From positions 99,919 through 163,918 of the forward strand of contig NZ_JAUSBN010000054.1 in NCBI RefSeq assembly GCF_030651995.1: a DNA stretch of 64,000 bases, given 5' to 3'. Shown piece by piece: positions 1-7,306 of the stretch (position 1 is its first letter; every line of letters begins with the position of its first letter). The notes below the pieces were generated by a model. That model was not told the origin of the DNA and ran no database searches. It saw only the letters and a program-made list of their open reading frames with translations. Source of the DNA: Reyranella sp. Lineage in GTDB: Bacteria; Pseudomonadota; Alphaproteobacteria; Reyranellales; Reyranellaceae. A program made the translations under genes and the position numbers.

Positions 1-427
1 CCTCCGTCGTCAGGCCGCTATGCGTCGCCGCGATGATCTCGAGGAAGCCCTTTTCGCCCAGCGCCGCCAGGGCGGCCCGGTCGTCGGCCAGTACCGACCT
101 GAAGGGCTCCAGGGTGCGCCATTCGGGATGCTGCGGCGCCAGTGCCTTCACGCGATCGACGGCGAAGGCGATCTGGACGTAGATGGGCTGCTCCGTCCAC
201 AGCGTGCCGTCATTGTCGAAGCAGGCGATGCGCTCCGGCACCGGCACCCAGTCCGGCCCGCCGGGGGTCGTCGTGCGCGCGATGAAGTCGAGGATCGACC
301 GCTTCGCGGGCCCGTCGTTCCAGGAAGGCAGCGCGTCGGCCTGTGCGAATCCCGGACTCACCATGCCCCCGGCCGCCACCGCCCCGGCGGCCGCCGCCAT
401 GCCCATCATCAACGACCGACGCTTCAT
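1..427 (-). CDS. Exported HAD-superfamily phosphatase (N-terminal part; runs off the window)
   Basis: The reading frame starts at 427 and is still open at base 1, so only the first 142 residues are visible. The N-terminus (MKRRSLMMGM, then an Ala/Gly-rich stretch ending GFAQA) looks like a Tat or Sec signal peptide, so the enzyme should be periplasmic. The motif CFDNDGTLW is HAD motif I (DxDGT), with the nucleophile Asp first. This places it with haloacid dehalogenase-like phosphohydrolases; the substrate cannot be told because the cap and motifs II-IV are outside the window. It is followed 27 nt upstream by the DUF2252 gene on the same strand, so the two may be co-transcribed. Confidence 0.85.
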   Translation of the reverse strand, partial: MKRRSLMMGMAAAAGAVAAGGMVSPGFAQADALPSWNDGPAKRSILDFIARTTTPGGPDWVPVPERIACFDNDGTLWTEQPIYVQIAFAVDRVKALAPQHPEWRTLEPFRSVLADDRAALAALGEKGFLEIIAATHSGLTTE

Positions 428-454
428 AGCAGGCTCCAGAATTTCACGGCGATC

Positions 455-1921
455 CTATTTGGCCAGTCGTTCCGACGCGACACGGATACGTCCGCTGCGG
501 CGGGCCTTGTCGAGCGCTTCGTGATCGCGCTCGGTTTGCCGGGCATAGGCGAGGGAGAAGCTGGCGATGGCCTCGTCGAGGGCCGCGCTGTTGCCGCAAT
601 AGCCGGCAATGGCGGCGGCATCGCCCGACTTCGCATGAGCCAGCGCCAGCGCCCAGCCGCACAGCGTGCAATATTCCTGGAAGCCGGCGACGCCCCGGGT
701 GTTCCCTTCCTCCATTTCGATGCCGCCCTTCATGTCGGCGAGCTGGCGGACATAGAAGTCCCGGTCGTTCAGCTGTCCCCAGCCCAGGAAGATGTCGGGT
801 GATCCCTGGATCATGCGCTGGCCGACCACGACGCGGCGGCCCTGATTCTCGAACGGCATCCGGTAGTCGGAATAGGCCGCCAGCACGGACGGCTGGGCCT
901 GCTTCACTTGCAGGAACAGCGGATCGTCGCCGTCGTTGCCCATGAGCAACACGACCCAGCAGCCGGTGCCGACGCTGCCGACGCCGACGACCTTGCGAGC
1001 GACATCGACGATGCGATAGCGCGACAGGAGGCGGCGGCGATCGTAGGTCAACGACTCGAGATACGAACTGAGCATCGCATCCAACGCCTGCTCGATGGGG
1101 GTCCCGTCTTCGGTGTGGCTCTCACGAACCACGAGGGGAATGGATTCGACGATGCGATGCTCCCCCTCCACGAGCTCGGCCAGCTTGCCGAGAACGCGCT
1201 GGTGTCCCTTGGCACGGGCCTTGTCGATCAGCTTTTGCGCATTCTTGCGCGCCCGGGGCGACAGGCCGGCGAGCACCGCGTGCTCGTCGATCCTGTCGTA
1301 CCAGGTGGCGAGATGGCCCATCTCCGCATAGCGGGCGATATGCTCGCGATAGGACCTCACGGTTTCCGCCGCAGCGTCCGAGGCCTGTTGCTTGTCGCCC
1401 CCCATGAAGCGCACCGCCACGGCGGCGCTGGCGGTCAGGCGCTTGAGGTCCCACTCCCAGGCGCCGGGGAAGACCTCGTCGAAGTCGTTGATGGCGAACA
1501 CCAGGTCGCGCTCGGCCGAGCCGAAGACGCCGAAGTTGGAGACATGCATGTCGCCGCAGGCGTTCACCTGCAGGCCGGTCACCGGCGTCGTGGCGAGGTC
1601 CGAGGCCATCACCGCAGCCGAGCCGCGCAGGAAGGCGAAGGGCGAGGCCAGCATCCGCGCGAAGCGCACCGGCACGAGCTTCTGGGCACGGCTCAGGTTC
1701 TGCGCTTCGAGGATCGCTACGGGATCGGGTCGATCGGCGCTCTCGTGAAAGGTGGCGTGGCTCTCTCGCGGCACCACCTTGCGCAGGCTCTTGCCGGCTG
1801 CCTTGCGTTCGCTCACCGACCGTCGCGGCGCGGCGAACCGGCCAAGGGTCTCGCCGGGCGAGGCCGATTTCTTGTCGTTGAAAGGCGCATCGATGTCCGG
1901 TCGTGCGGCTGCCGTGCTCAT
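455..1921 (-). CDS. DUF2252 family protein
   Basis: 488 residues. Recognised as DUF2252 (COG4320) from the run ASPFAFLRGSAAVMASDL, then GDMHVSNFGVF and INDFDEVFPG. The last two resemble the catalytic loop and metal-binding Asp of protein-kinase-like/aminoglycoside phosphotransferase folds, which is the predicted fold of this family. No signal peptide or membrane segment is seen, so it should be cytoplasmic. The frame stays open to 2029, but 1921 is chosen because a GGAG Shine-Dalgarno lies about 7 nt upstream and the extra residues look like non-coding translation. The biochemical function of the family is unknown. It is divergent from cysK. Confidence 0.85.
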   Translation of the reverse strand: MSTAAARPDIDAPFNDKKSASPGETLGRFAAPRRSVSERKAAGKSLRKVVPRESHATFHESADRPDPVAILEAQNLSRAQKLVPVRFARMLASPFAFLRGSAAVMASDLATTPVTGLQVNACGDMHVSNFGVFGSAERDLVFAINDFDEVFPGAWEWDLKRLTASAAVAVRFMGGDKQQASDAAAETVRSYREHIARYAEMGHLATWYDRIDEHAVLAGLSPRARKNAQKLIDKARAKGHQRVLGKLAELVEGEHRIVESIPLVVRESHTEDGTPIEQALDAMLSSYLESLTYDRRRLLSRYRIVDVARKVVGVGSVGTGCWVVLLMGNDGDDPLFLQVKQAQPSVLAAYSDYRMPFENQGRRVVVGQRMIQGSPDIFLGWGQLNDRDFYVRQLADMKGGIEMEEGNTRGVAGFQEYCTLCGWALALAHAKSGDAAAIAGYCGNSAALDEAIASFSLAYARQTERDHEALDKARRSGRIRVASERLAK

Positions 1922-2073
1922 GTCGAAACTCCAGGCGGCCCGTCGCCGCGTCTGCCAGACTAACCTATCGATGGATGCGCGAAGTGGACGAGGTCGATAC
2001 GGATTGTGCATCGAGTTCTTCGCGGCCACGCCTAACCGGCGTAGAATTTGCGCCCACGCACAGGGAGACGAAC

Positions 2074-3150
2074 ATGGGCACCAAGATCCGGACCACGGCG
2101 GGACGCGGCCGGCTTTACGACAATGTGCTCGACACGATTGGCGACACGCCCTGCATCCGCATCAACGCCCTCGCCCCCAAGGATGTCACGATCTACGTCA
2201 AGGTGGAGTCCTTCAATCCCGGCGGCTCGGTGAAGGACCGCCTCGCCGTCAACATCATCGAGGCGGCCGAGCGCAACGGCACCCTGAAGCCTGGCCAGAC
2301 CGTGGTCGAGGCGACCAGCGGCAACACCGGCATCGGCCTGGCCATGGTCTGCGCCCAGAAGGGCTATCCGCTGGTGGTCACCATGGCCGACAGTTTTTCG
2401 ATCGAGCGCCGCAAGCTGATGCGCATGCTGGGCGCCAAGGTCGTCCTGACGCCGCGCGCCCAGAAGGGGCTCGGCATGTATCAGAAGGCGGTGGAACTCG
2501 CGAAGGCGAACGGCTGGTTCCTGGCCCACCAGTTCGAGACCGAGGCCAACGCCGCGATTCACGAGTCCACGACGGCGCGCGAGATACTCGCCGACTTCGA
2601 GGGCAGCCGGCTCGACTATTTCGTGAGCGGCTACGGGACCGGCGGCACGGTGACCGGCGTGGCGCGGGTGCTGCGCCAGGAGCGGACGGAGACGAAGATC
2701 ATCCTGACCGAGCCCGCCAACGCCCAGCTCCTCGGCAGCGGCAAGGCGCAGGAGCGGGCGGCCGACGGGTCACCCGCCGTCAGCCATCCCGCGTTCGAAC
2801 CGCATCCGATCCAGGGCTGGACGCCGGACTTCATCCCGCTCGTGCTGCAGGAGTCGATCGACAAGAAGTATTACGACGAGCTGCTGCCGGTCGTCGGGGC
2901 CGAGGGGATCAAATGCGCCAAGGCGCTGGCGCAGAAGGAGGGCATCTTCACCGGCATCTCCGGTGGCTCGACCTTCGCCATCGCGCTCCAGGTGGCGGAG
3001 AAGGCCGCGCCCGGCTCGGTCATTCTCTGCATGTTGCCCGACACCGGCGAGCGCTATCTCACGACGCCGTTGTTCGAGGGCATCATCGACGACATGGACG
3101 AGTCCGAGATCGCCATCTCGAAGTCCACGCCCGGCTATCAGATGGGGTAG
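2074..3150 (+). CDS. cysK: Cysteine synthase A (O-acetylserine sulfhydrylase)
   Basis: 358 residues. This PLP enzyme makes L-cysteine from O-acetylserine and sulfide, the last step of sulfate assimilation. The PLP lysine is Lys54 in NPGGSVKDR; the substrate loop TSGNTG is at 81-86; the phosphate-binding glycine loop is GYGTGGTVTG. The start at 2074 is preceded by AGGGAG at a good distance. The protein is longer than the usual 310-325 residues: it has an N-terminal extension of about ten residues and an expanded region after NAQLLGSGKAQ, where an insert leads to HPIQGWTPDFIP. A cystathionine beta-synthase-like activity is a less likely alternative. The gene stands alone and ends in an inverted repeat. 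Confidence 0.9.
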   Translation: MGTKIRTTAGRGRLYDNVLDTIGDTPCIRINALAPKDVTIYVKVESFNPGGSVKDRLAVNIIEAAERNGTLKPGQTVVEATSGNTGIGLAMVCAQKGYPLVVTMADSFSIERRKLMRMLGAKVVLTPRAQKGLGMYQKAVELAKANGWFLAHQFETEANAAIHESTTAREILADFEGSRLDYFVSGYGTGGTVTGVARVLRQERTETKIILTEPANAQLLGSGKAQERAADGSPAVSHPAFEPHPIQGWTPDFIPLVLQESIDKKYYDELLPVVGAEGIKCAKALAQKEGIFTGISGGSTFAIALQVAEKAAPGSVILCMLPDTGERYLTTPLFEGIIDDMDESEIAISKSTPGYQMG

Positions 3151-3160
3151 GGGCAAAGAC

Positions 3161-3260
3161 AAAGGTCCCTCGCTTACGCTCGGGATGACAACATTCCTTG
3201 CATCGGCGCACTGCGTCGATCACAGCCCTATTGTCGTCCTGAGCGAAGCGAAGGACCTTT
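3161..3260. repeat. Imperfect 30-bp inverted repeat between convergent genes
   Basis: The arm at 3161-3191 (AAAGGTCCCTCGCTTACGCT and onward) is the reverse complement of the arm at 3231-3260 (ends AAGCGAAGGACCTTT) with only a few mismatches; the spacer is about 39 bp. The core CCTGAGCGAAGCGAAGGA is of a type seen many times in alphaproteobacterial intergenic regions, so this is probably a dispersed extragenic palindrome. It lies between cysK and the ROK gene, which converge here, and could act as a bidirectional terminator or mRNA 3'-end stabiliser. No long T-run follows either arm. Confidence 0.6.
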
Positions 3261-3283
3261 AGGCTCTTTCGGTTGGACCCGAG

Positions 3284-4372
3284 TCACTCCCGATTCGTGA
3301 ACCGGGCATTGCCCAGGCCAGTGCCGATCGTCATGACGCCCCAGTGCTCGACGTCCTTCATGTTCGGCACTTCGCTCAGCCCCTGAACGACGGCGTCGTT
3401 GTGGATCTGTATGAAGATCTCGTGACCGTCGATCTTGGGCAGATGAGTCGACAGGGCAGCGGCGAGGTTGAACGACTTGCCTTCCCAGTTGCCCGGCAGG
3501 TTCTGGCCGCCCTTCAGGATGGAGCCGTGCTCGTCGATCAGGCCGGGGCAACCGATTCCCATGAACGGCGCGAGCTTGATCTTTTCCTGTTTCGCGCGGT
3601 CGATCAGCTTGTTCAGCATCGCGGCGATCTTCTCGATGGCCTCGTCGCGGTCGGGCTCGTCGTCAGAATGCCGCCAGACCTGACGCTTCCAGACATCTGC
3701 TTCCTCGACGTCGCCGCGCTTGCCCGAATTGAGCTCGACAACGCCCACCCGCACGTTGGTGCCGCCGATGTCGACCGCGAGGATGGCATCGTGCCCAGCC
3801 ATCACCCAGCTCGGGGCCAGGTGCACGGCGCCGATAAGCCCGGCCTCGTCGGGATCGTTCTGGATGGCCGCGAGTTCGATCTTGATGCCGTCGGCCGCCA
3901 GCATGATGCCGGTTCGTCCCATCGCCAGTTCGCCGATCCGGCTGCCGATCATGCCGCCGCCGATCACGATGCGCTGCGTGTCCTTCCACGTGTCCAGCCG
4001 GAGGAAGCGGCGTATCACCGTCGTCAGCTCGCCAGCGAACTCCTCGACGACGGTGTGGACCAGACCCGCTGAGACTGCGTCGCCGCTGGACAGCATCTTG
4101 TCGAGCTTCGATTTCGAGATTTCCTCCATCGGCACGTCGCCGAACGGGTCCTCTCCGCGCTCCTTCAAGCGGTCCCGCCAATCGGCCAGGATGGCATGGA
4201 AGGCCCGGCGACTGGCGCGATCGCCGATGAAGCCCTCCTCGTCGCGCAATTCCTCGTTGTAGGTATCGACGGTAACGGCGGGCAGGACACGGCCGCCATG
4301 AACGAAGACGGAGGGAGCCTCGACGGACTCCCCGGCAGATGCGGCAGTTTCGGTTCCGGTCCGGGCGCTCAT
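3284..4372 (-). CDS. ROK-type sugar kinase with circularly permuted motif order
   Basis: 362 residues, cytoplasmic. All the expected ROK signatures are present but in an unusual order. Residues 85-185 look like the C-terminal part of a ROK protein, with helices around SSGDAVSAGLV and the adenosine motif RIVIGGGMIG (134-143). The N-terminal-type half then follows: phosphate-1 AVDIGGTNVRVG (199-210), GIGCPGLID (272-280), HNDAVVQGLSE (324-334) and phosphate-2 TIGTGLGNA (348-356). The protein ends six residues later. The zinc motif of many ROK kinases is not seen. The start at 4372 is preferred over the ATG at 4378 because AGGGGG then sits 8 nt upstream. The sugar substrate is unknown. Divergent from the metallopeptidase at 4503. 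Confidence 0.8.
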   Translation of the reverse strand: MSARTGTETAASAGESVEAPSVFVHGGRVLPAVTVDTYNEELRDEEGFIGDRASRRAFHAILADWRDRLKERGEDPFGDVPMEEISKSKLDKMLSSGDAVSAGLVHTVVEEFAGELTTVIRRFLRLDTWKDTQRIVIGGGMIGSRIGELAMGRTGIMLAADGIKIELAAIQNDPDEAGLIGAVHLAPSWVMAGHDAILAVDIGGTNVRVGVVELNSGKRGDVEEADVWKRQVWRHSDDEPDRDEAIEKIAAMLNKLIDRAKQEKIKLAPFMGIGCPGLIDEHGSILKGGQNLPGNWEGKSFNLAAALSTHLPKIDGHEIFIQIHNDAVVQGLSEVPNMKDVEHWGVMTIGTGLGNARFTNRE

Positions 4373-4502
4373 GCGCATCTCCCCCTGTAAGGCCTCATGA
4401 ACGGCCGGGACGGGGTGAAAGTTCCTCGACCTCGCTTTCCTCCCCCTTCCTGCGGCAGGAAGACATGGCAACAGTTCGGCCATGCTCCGCGTTACCGGCG
4501 CG

Positions 4503-5561
4503 ATGAAACTGTTCAAATGCCAGAGCTGCCAGCAGATCCTGTATTTCGAGAACGATGTCTGTGTGAAATGCGGACACAAGCTCGGATACGTCCCCGAAGT
4601 CGCGACCGTTTCGGCGCTCGAGCCGGAGGGCGAGTTGTGGCGTGCCCTTGCCTCGCCGGACGTGCTCTACCGCTTCTGCGCGAATGCCCAGCAGGCCGCC
4701 TGCAACTGGCTGGTCGAGTCCACGTCTTCCGAGACCTTCTGCCTGTCCTGCCGGCACAACCGGACGATCCCCGATCTCACCATTCCCGACAATCTGGCCC
4801 ACTGGCAGAAGATCGAGATCGCCAAGCACCGGCTCTTCTATTCGCTGCTGCGCCTGAAGCTACCGGTACCGACCAAGGTCGAATCGCCGGAGGAAGGGCT
4901 GGCCTTCGACTTCCTGGCCGAGCTGCCGCAGTCCAATGCGCCGCGGGTCATGACGGGTCACGACAACGGGCTGATCACCATCGCCCTGGCCGAGGCCGAC
5001 GATGCGGTGCGCGAGCAGAACCGGGTCGCCATGCACGAGCCCTACCGGACCTTGCTCGGTCATTTCCGGCACGAGATCGGGCACTACTACTGGGACCGGC
5101 TGGTGTGCAACGGGGGCCAACTCGACGGCTGTCGGAACCTCTTCGGCGACGACAGCCAGGAATACGCCCAGGCGTTGCAGGCCCATTATGCCAACGGCGC
5201 CCCGCCCGACTGGCAGGCGAACTTCGTCAGCCATTACGCGAGCTCCCACCCGTGGGAGGACTTCGCCGAGACCTGGGCGCACTATCTGCACATCGTCGAT
5301 ACGCTCGAAATCGCGCGGGCCTTCGGCCTGTCGACCCAGCCCCACCTGGCCAAGGGCGAGGAGCTGGATGCCACCGTCGACTTCGATCCCTATCGAGCTT
5401 CCGAGATCGGCCAGCTCATCGACAGCTGGACGCCTCTGTCGCTGGCGCTGAACAGCCTCAACCGCGGCATGGGTCAGCCGGACGTGTATCCGTTCGTGCT
5501 GTCGCCGCCGGTGATCGAAAAGCTCGGCTTCATCCACCGGCTCGTCCACCCGGCCCCGTAA
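4503..5561 (+). CDS. Zinc-ribbon protein with putative zinc metallopeptidase domain
   Basis: 352 residues, no signal peptide. The N-terminus has a zinc ribbon (Cys6/Cys9 in KCQSC and Cys20/Cys23 in CVKCGH). A second Cys cluster follows (Cys59, Cys67, Cys80, Cys83 in FCLSCRHN). The C-terminal two thirds match the putative zinc-binding metallopeptidase family (Peptidase_Mx, PF15887): HEIGH at 190-194 gives two zinc ligands and the catalytic Glu, and WEDFAETWAH at 251-260 is the likely third-ligand helix. The pairing of a zinc ribbon with this peptidase is the known architecture. Substrate and role are unknown. ATG 4503 is chosen over ATG 4482 because it places the ribbon at the N-terminus; neither has a clear Shine-Dalgarno. 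Confidence 0.8.
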   Translation: MKLFKCQSCQQILYFENDVCVKCGHKLGYVPEVATVSALEPEGELWRALASPDVLYRFCANAQQAACNWLVESTSSETFCLSCRHNRTIPDLTIPDNLAHWQKIEIAKHRLFYSLLRLKLPVPTKVESPEEGLAFDFLAELPQSNAPRVMTGHDNGLITIALAEADDAVREQNRVAMHEPYRTLLGHFRHEIGHYYWDRLVCNGGQLDGCRNLFGDDSQEYAQALQAHYANGAPPDWQANFVSHYASSHPWEDFAETWAHYLHIVDTLEIARAFGLSTQPHLAKGEELDATVDFDPYRASEIGQLIDSWTPLSLALNSLNRGMGQPDVYPFVLSPPVIEKLGFIHRLVHPAP

Positions 5562-5568
5562 GCCGGAC

Positions 5569-6645
5569 TCAACGGTGCTTCTGCTGGCGGTAGTGATCGG
5601 CCAGCGCGTCATGGCCGAAATCGGCGGCGAGGTCGCGCCACACGGCGTGGACGTGATTGGCGCCATTCTGGGTATTGTCGTGCTCGATCAGCGTCACCGG
5701 ACCATGGACCCGGAAATAATGGGCCTCGCCCGGCGTCAGCGATCCCGCCCAGGCGAAGCGGAAGGTGGCGAGCCCCTGCTCGCGGACGCGCTGCTCTTGC
5801 TGGGCCAGCAGGTCGGCCGCGAGCGTGCCGAGGAAGCGGTCCATCAATGCCTCGATCAGGGTGCGCTGGGCGCCCGTCATTTCGCCCAAGGCCACGCCTC
5901 TGGGATTGCCGAGATCCCGCTCGCGTTGCGGGCTGGCCACGATCTCGCCGAACGAGCGGTTGGCGATGATCGCCGCCTGGCGCTGCGGGTCGGTGAGGCT
6001 TGCCATGATCTGGCGGGCGAGATCCTCAGACGGTCCCAGCAGTCGGAAGCCACGATGGGGTCCCTCGCGCACCGTGGCGGGATTGGCCCCGGTGAAGAAG
6101 GGCGTCACCGCGACGTGCCCGGGGGCGGGCAGCGCCACGTTCAGCGACAGGTGATGGCCCTCGAAGCGCCAGCCCCAGGGAAAGCGCCCGGGCGTGCCGA
6201 ACACCGAGACATAGTAGCGGGCGGGATCGCGGAAACTGCCCTGCTGTTCGCGCAGGACGCCTTCGAGCAGGCGCACGCCATCGAGCAGTTCGAGACCGCG
6301 CTGGTTCAGCACCGAGGCGAAGAGCGCGCGGGCGGCGTCGGCCTGGTCGGGGCGCAGTTCTCCCAAGGCGAGGCCCGCGCGGCTGCGAGGAATGTAGTGC
6401 CAGTCGAGGCGATTGCCCGAGTCGAAGGCGATCAGCGTCTTCCGGCGCTGCCCATCGTCGAGGGATACCAGGAACCGATTGGCGGCCTCGGCGATGCGTT
6501 GGGCGGCATCGACCGTCTGCGCGCTTGCGCTGCCGAACGGCAGCAGGGCTGCCGCCGCCAGCACGGTCCGCCGGGTCGGCGGGCCGTGGTGATGGTGGTG
6601 GTGAGGGGCGGACTCGTCGTGCGGATGCCAGCCGTCGTGCGGCAT
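5569..6645 (-). CDS. DUF3500 family protein, Tat-exported
   Basis: 358 residues. A His-rich N-terminus (PHDESAPHHHHHHG) precedes a twin-arginine signal (PTRRTVLAAAALLPFGSASAQ), so the mature protein should be periplasmic. The body matches DUF3500 (PF12006): a WHYIPR segment early, GWRFEGHHLSLN in the middle and a C-terminal ETHYFR-like segment (GEAHYFRVHGPVTLIEHDN) with conserved His and Asp. No activity is established for the family; the His/Asp pattern suggests metal binding, which is inference. The His cluster ahead of the Tat signal would be removed on export. It lies 10 nt downstream of the redoxin gene on the same strand, so it is probably the third gene of a dsbD-redoxin-DUF3500 operon. 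Confidence 0.8.
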   Translation of the reverse strand: MPHDGWHPHDESAPHHHHHHGPPTRRTVLAAAALLPFGSASAQTVDAAQRIAEAANRFLVSLDDGQRRKTLIAFDSGNRLDWHYIPRSRAGLALGELRPDQADAARALFASVLNQRGLELLDGVRLLEGVLREQQGSFRDPARYYVSVFGTPGRFPWGWRFEGHHLSLNVALPAPGHVAVTPFFTGANPATVREGPHRGFRLLGPSEDLARQIMASLTDPQRQAAIIANRSFGEIVASPQRERDLGNPRGVALGEMTGAQRTLIEALMDRFLGTLAADLLAQQEQRVREQGLATFRFAWAGSLTPGEAHYFRVHGPVTLIEHDNTQNGANHVHAVWRDLAADFGHDALADHYRQQKHR

Positions 6646-6655
6646 GGCCGGTCCG

Positions 6656-7297
6656 TCAGCTCGAGGTCTTGGGGTACTTCAGCGAGCAGCCATAGGCGCG
6701 GGTCGAGGCGTCGGCCACCGGCTTGCCGGCCAAGACCTGGTCGAGCGCCACGCGGACATACTGCGTCGCCTTGGGAATATCGGCCGCGCTCGACGAGGGG
6801 ATCGAGTCAATGCCGCCCTTGTAGACCAGGATGCCGTTGGCATCGATGATGTACATGTGCGGCGTCACGGTGGCGCCATAGGCGCGTGCGACCTTGCTCT
6901 GCGGGTCGATCAGCACCGCGGCGGGCGCGGCATTGCGGCTCTTGGTGAGGTCGTTGGCCTGCGTGGCCGTCACATGACCCTGCTCGCCGGTGGCCGAGGA
7001 GGCGACGGTCAGCCAGACCACGCCCTTTGCGGCGGCTTCGCGCTGCTGGTCCTGCATGTTGTTGGACGTGTAGTGCTTGCGCACGTAGGGGCAGTCGTGA
7101 TTCGTCGTCTCGAGGACGACGACCTTGCCCTTGAGGTCGGCCAGCGACCAGCTCTTGCCATTGCTGTCGACGGCGGTGAACTGCGGTGCGGGCTTGCCGA
7201 CATCGGGGCTCGAGCTTGCAAAAGCGGCGGCGGGGGCGAGGGCGAGCGCGGCGCCACCGATCATCAGGGAACGACGGGGAACATTCAGCTTCGACAT
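6656..7297 (-). CDS. Exported AhpC/TSA-type redoxin with a single active-site cysteine
   Basis: 213 residues. A Tat signal (VPRRSLMIGG to AFASSS) directs it to the periplasm. The mature part is a thioredoxin-fold redoxin: VGKPAPQFTAVDSNG, KGKVVVLETTNHDCPY, and the cis-Pro region VTPHMYIIDANG. Instead of CxxC it has DCPYV with only Cys69; the other cysteine is near the C-terminus (YGCSLKY). It therefore looks like a peroxiredoxin or 2-Cys-type thiol protein rather than a dithiol oxidoreductase. It lies 9 nt downstream of a DsbD-like reductase on the same strand, which is the likely electron donor. That partnership is inference. Confidence 0.85.
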   Translation of the reverse strand: MSKLNVPRRSLMIGGAALALAPAAAFASSSPDVGKPAPQFTAVDSNGKSWSLADLKGKVVVLETTNHDCPYVRKHYTSNNMQDQQREAAAKGVVWLTVASSATGEQGHVTATQANDLTKSRNAAPAAVLIDPQSKVARAYGATVTPHMYIIDANGILVYKGGIDSIPSSSAADIPKATQYVRVALDQVLAGKPVADASTRAYGCSLKYPKTSS

Positions 7298-7306
7298 GAC
7301 TGCCTC

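Noticed and set aside
455..2029. Longer DUF2252 frame starting at 2029
   Set aside because: The extra residues lack family resemblance; the ATG at 1921 has a good ribosome site.
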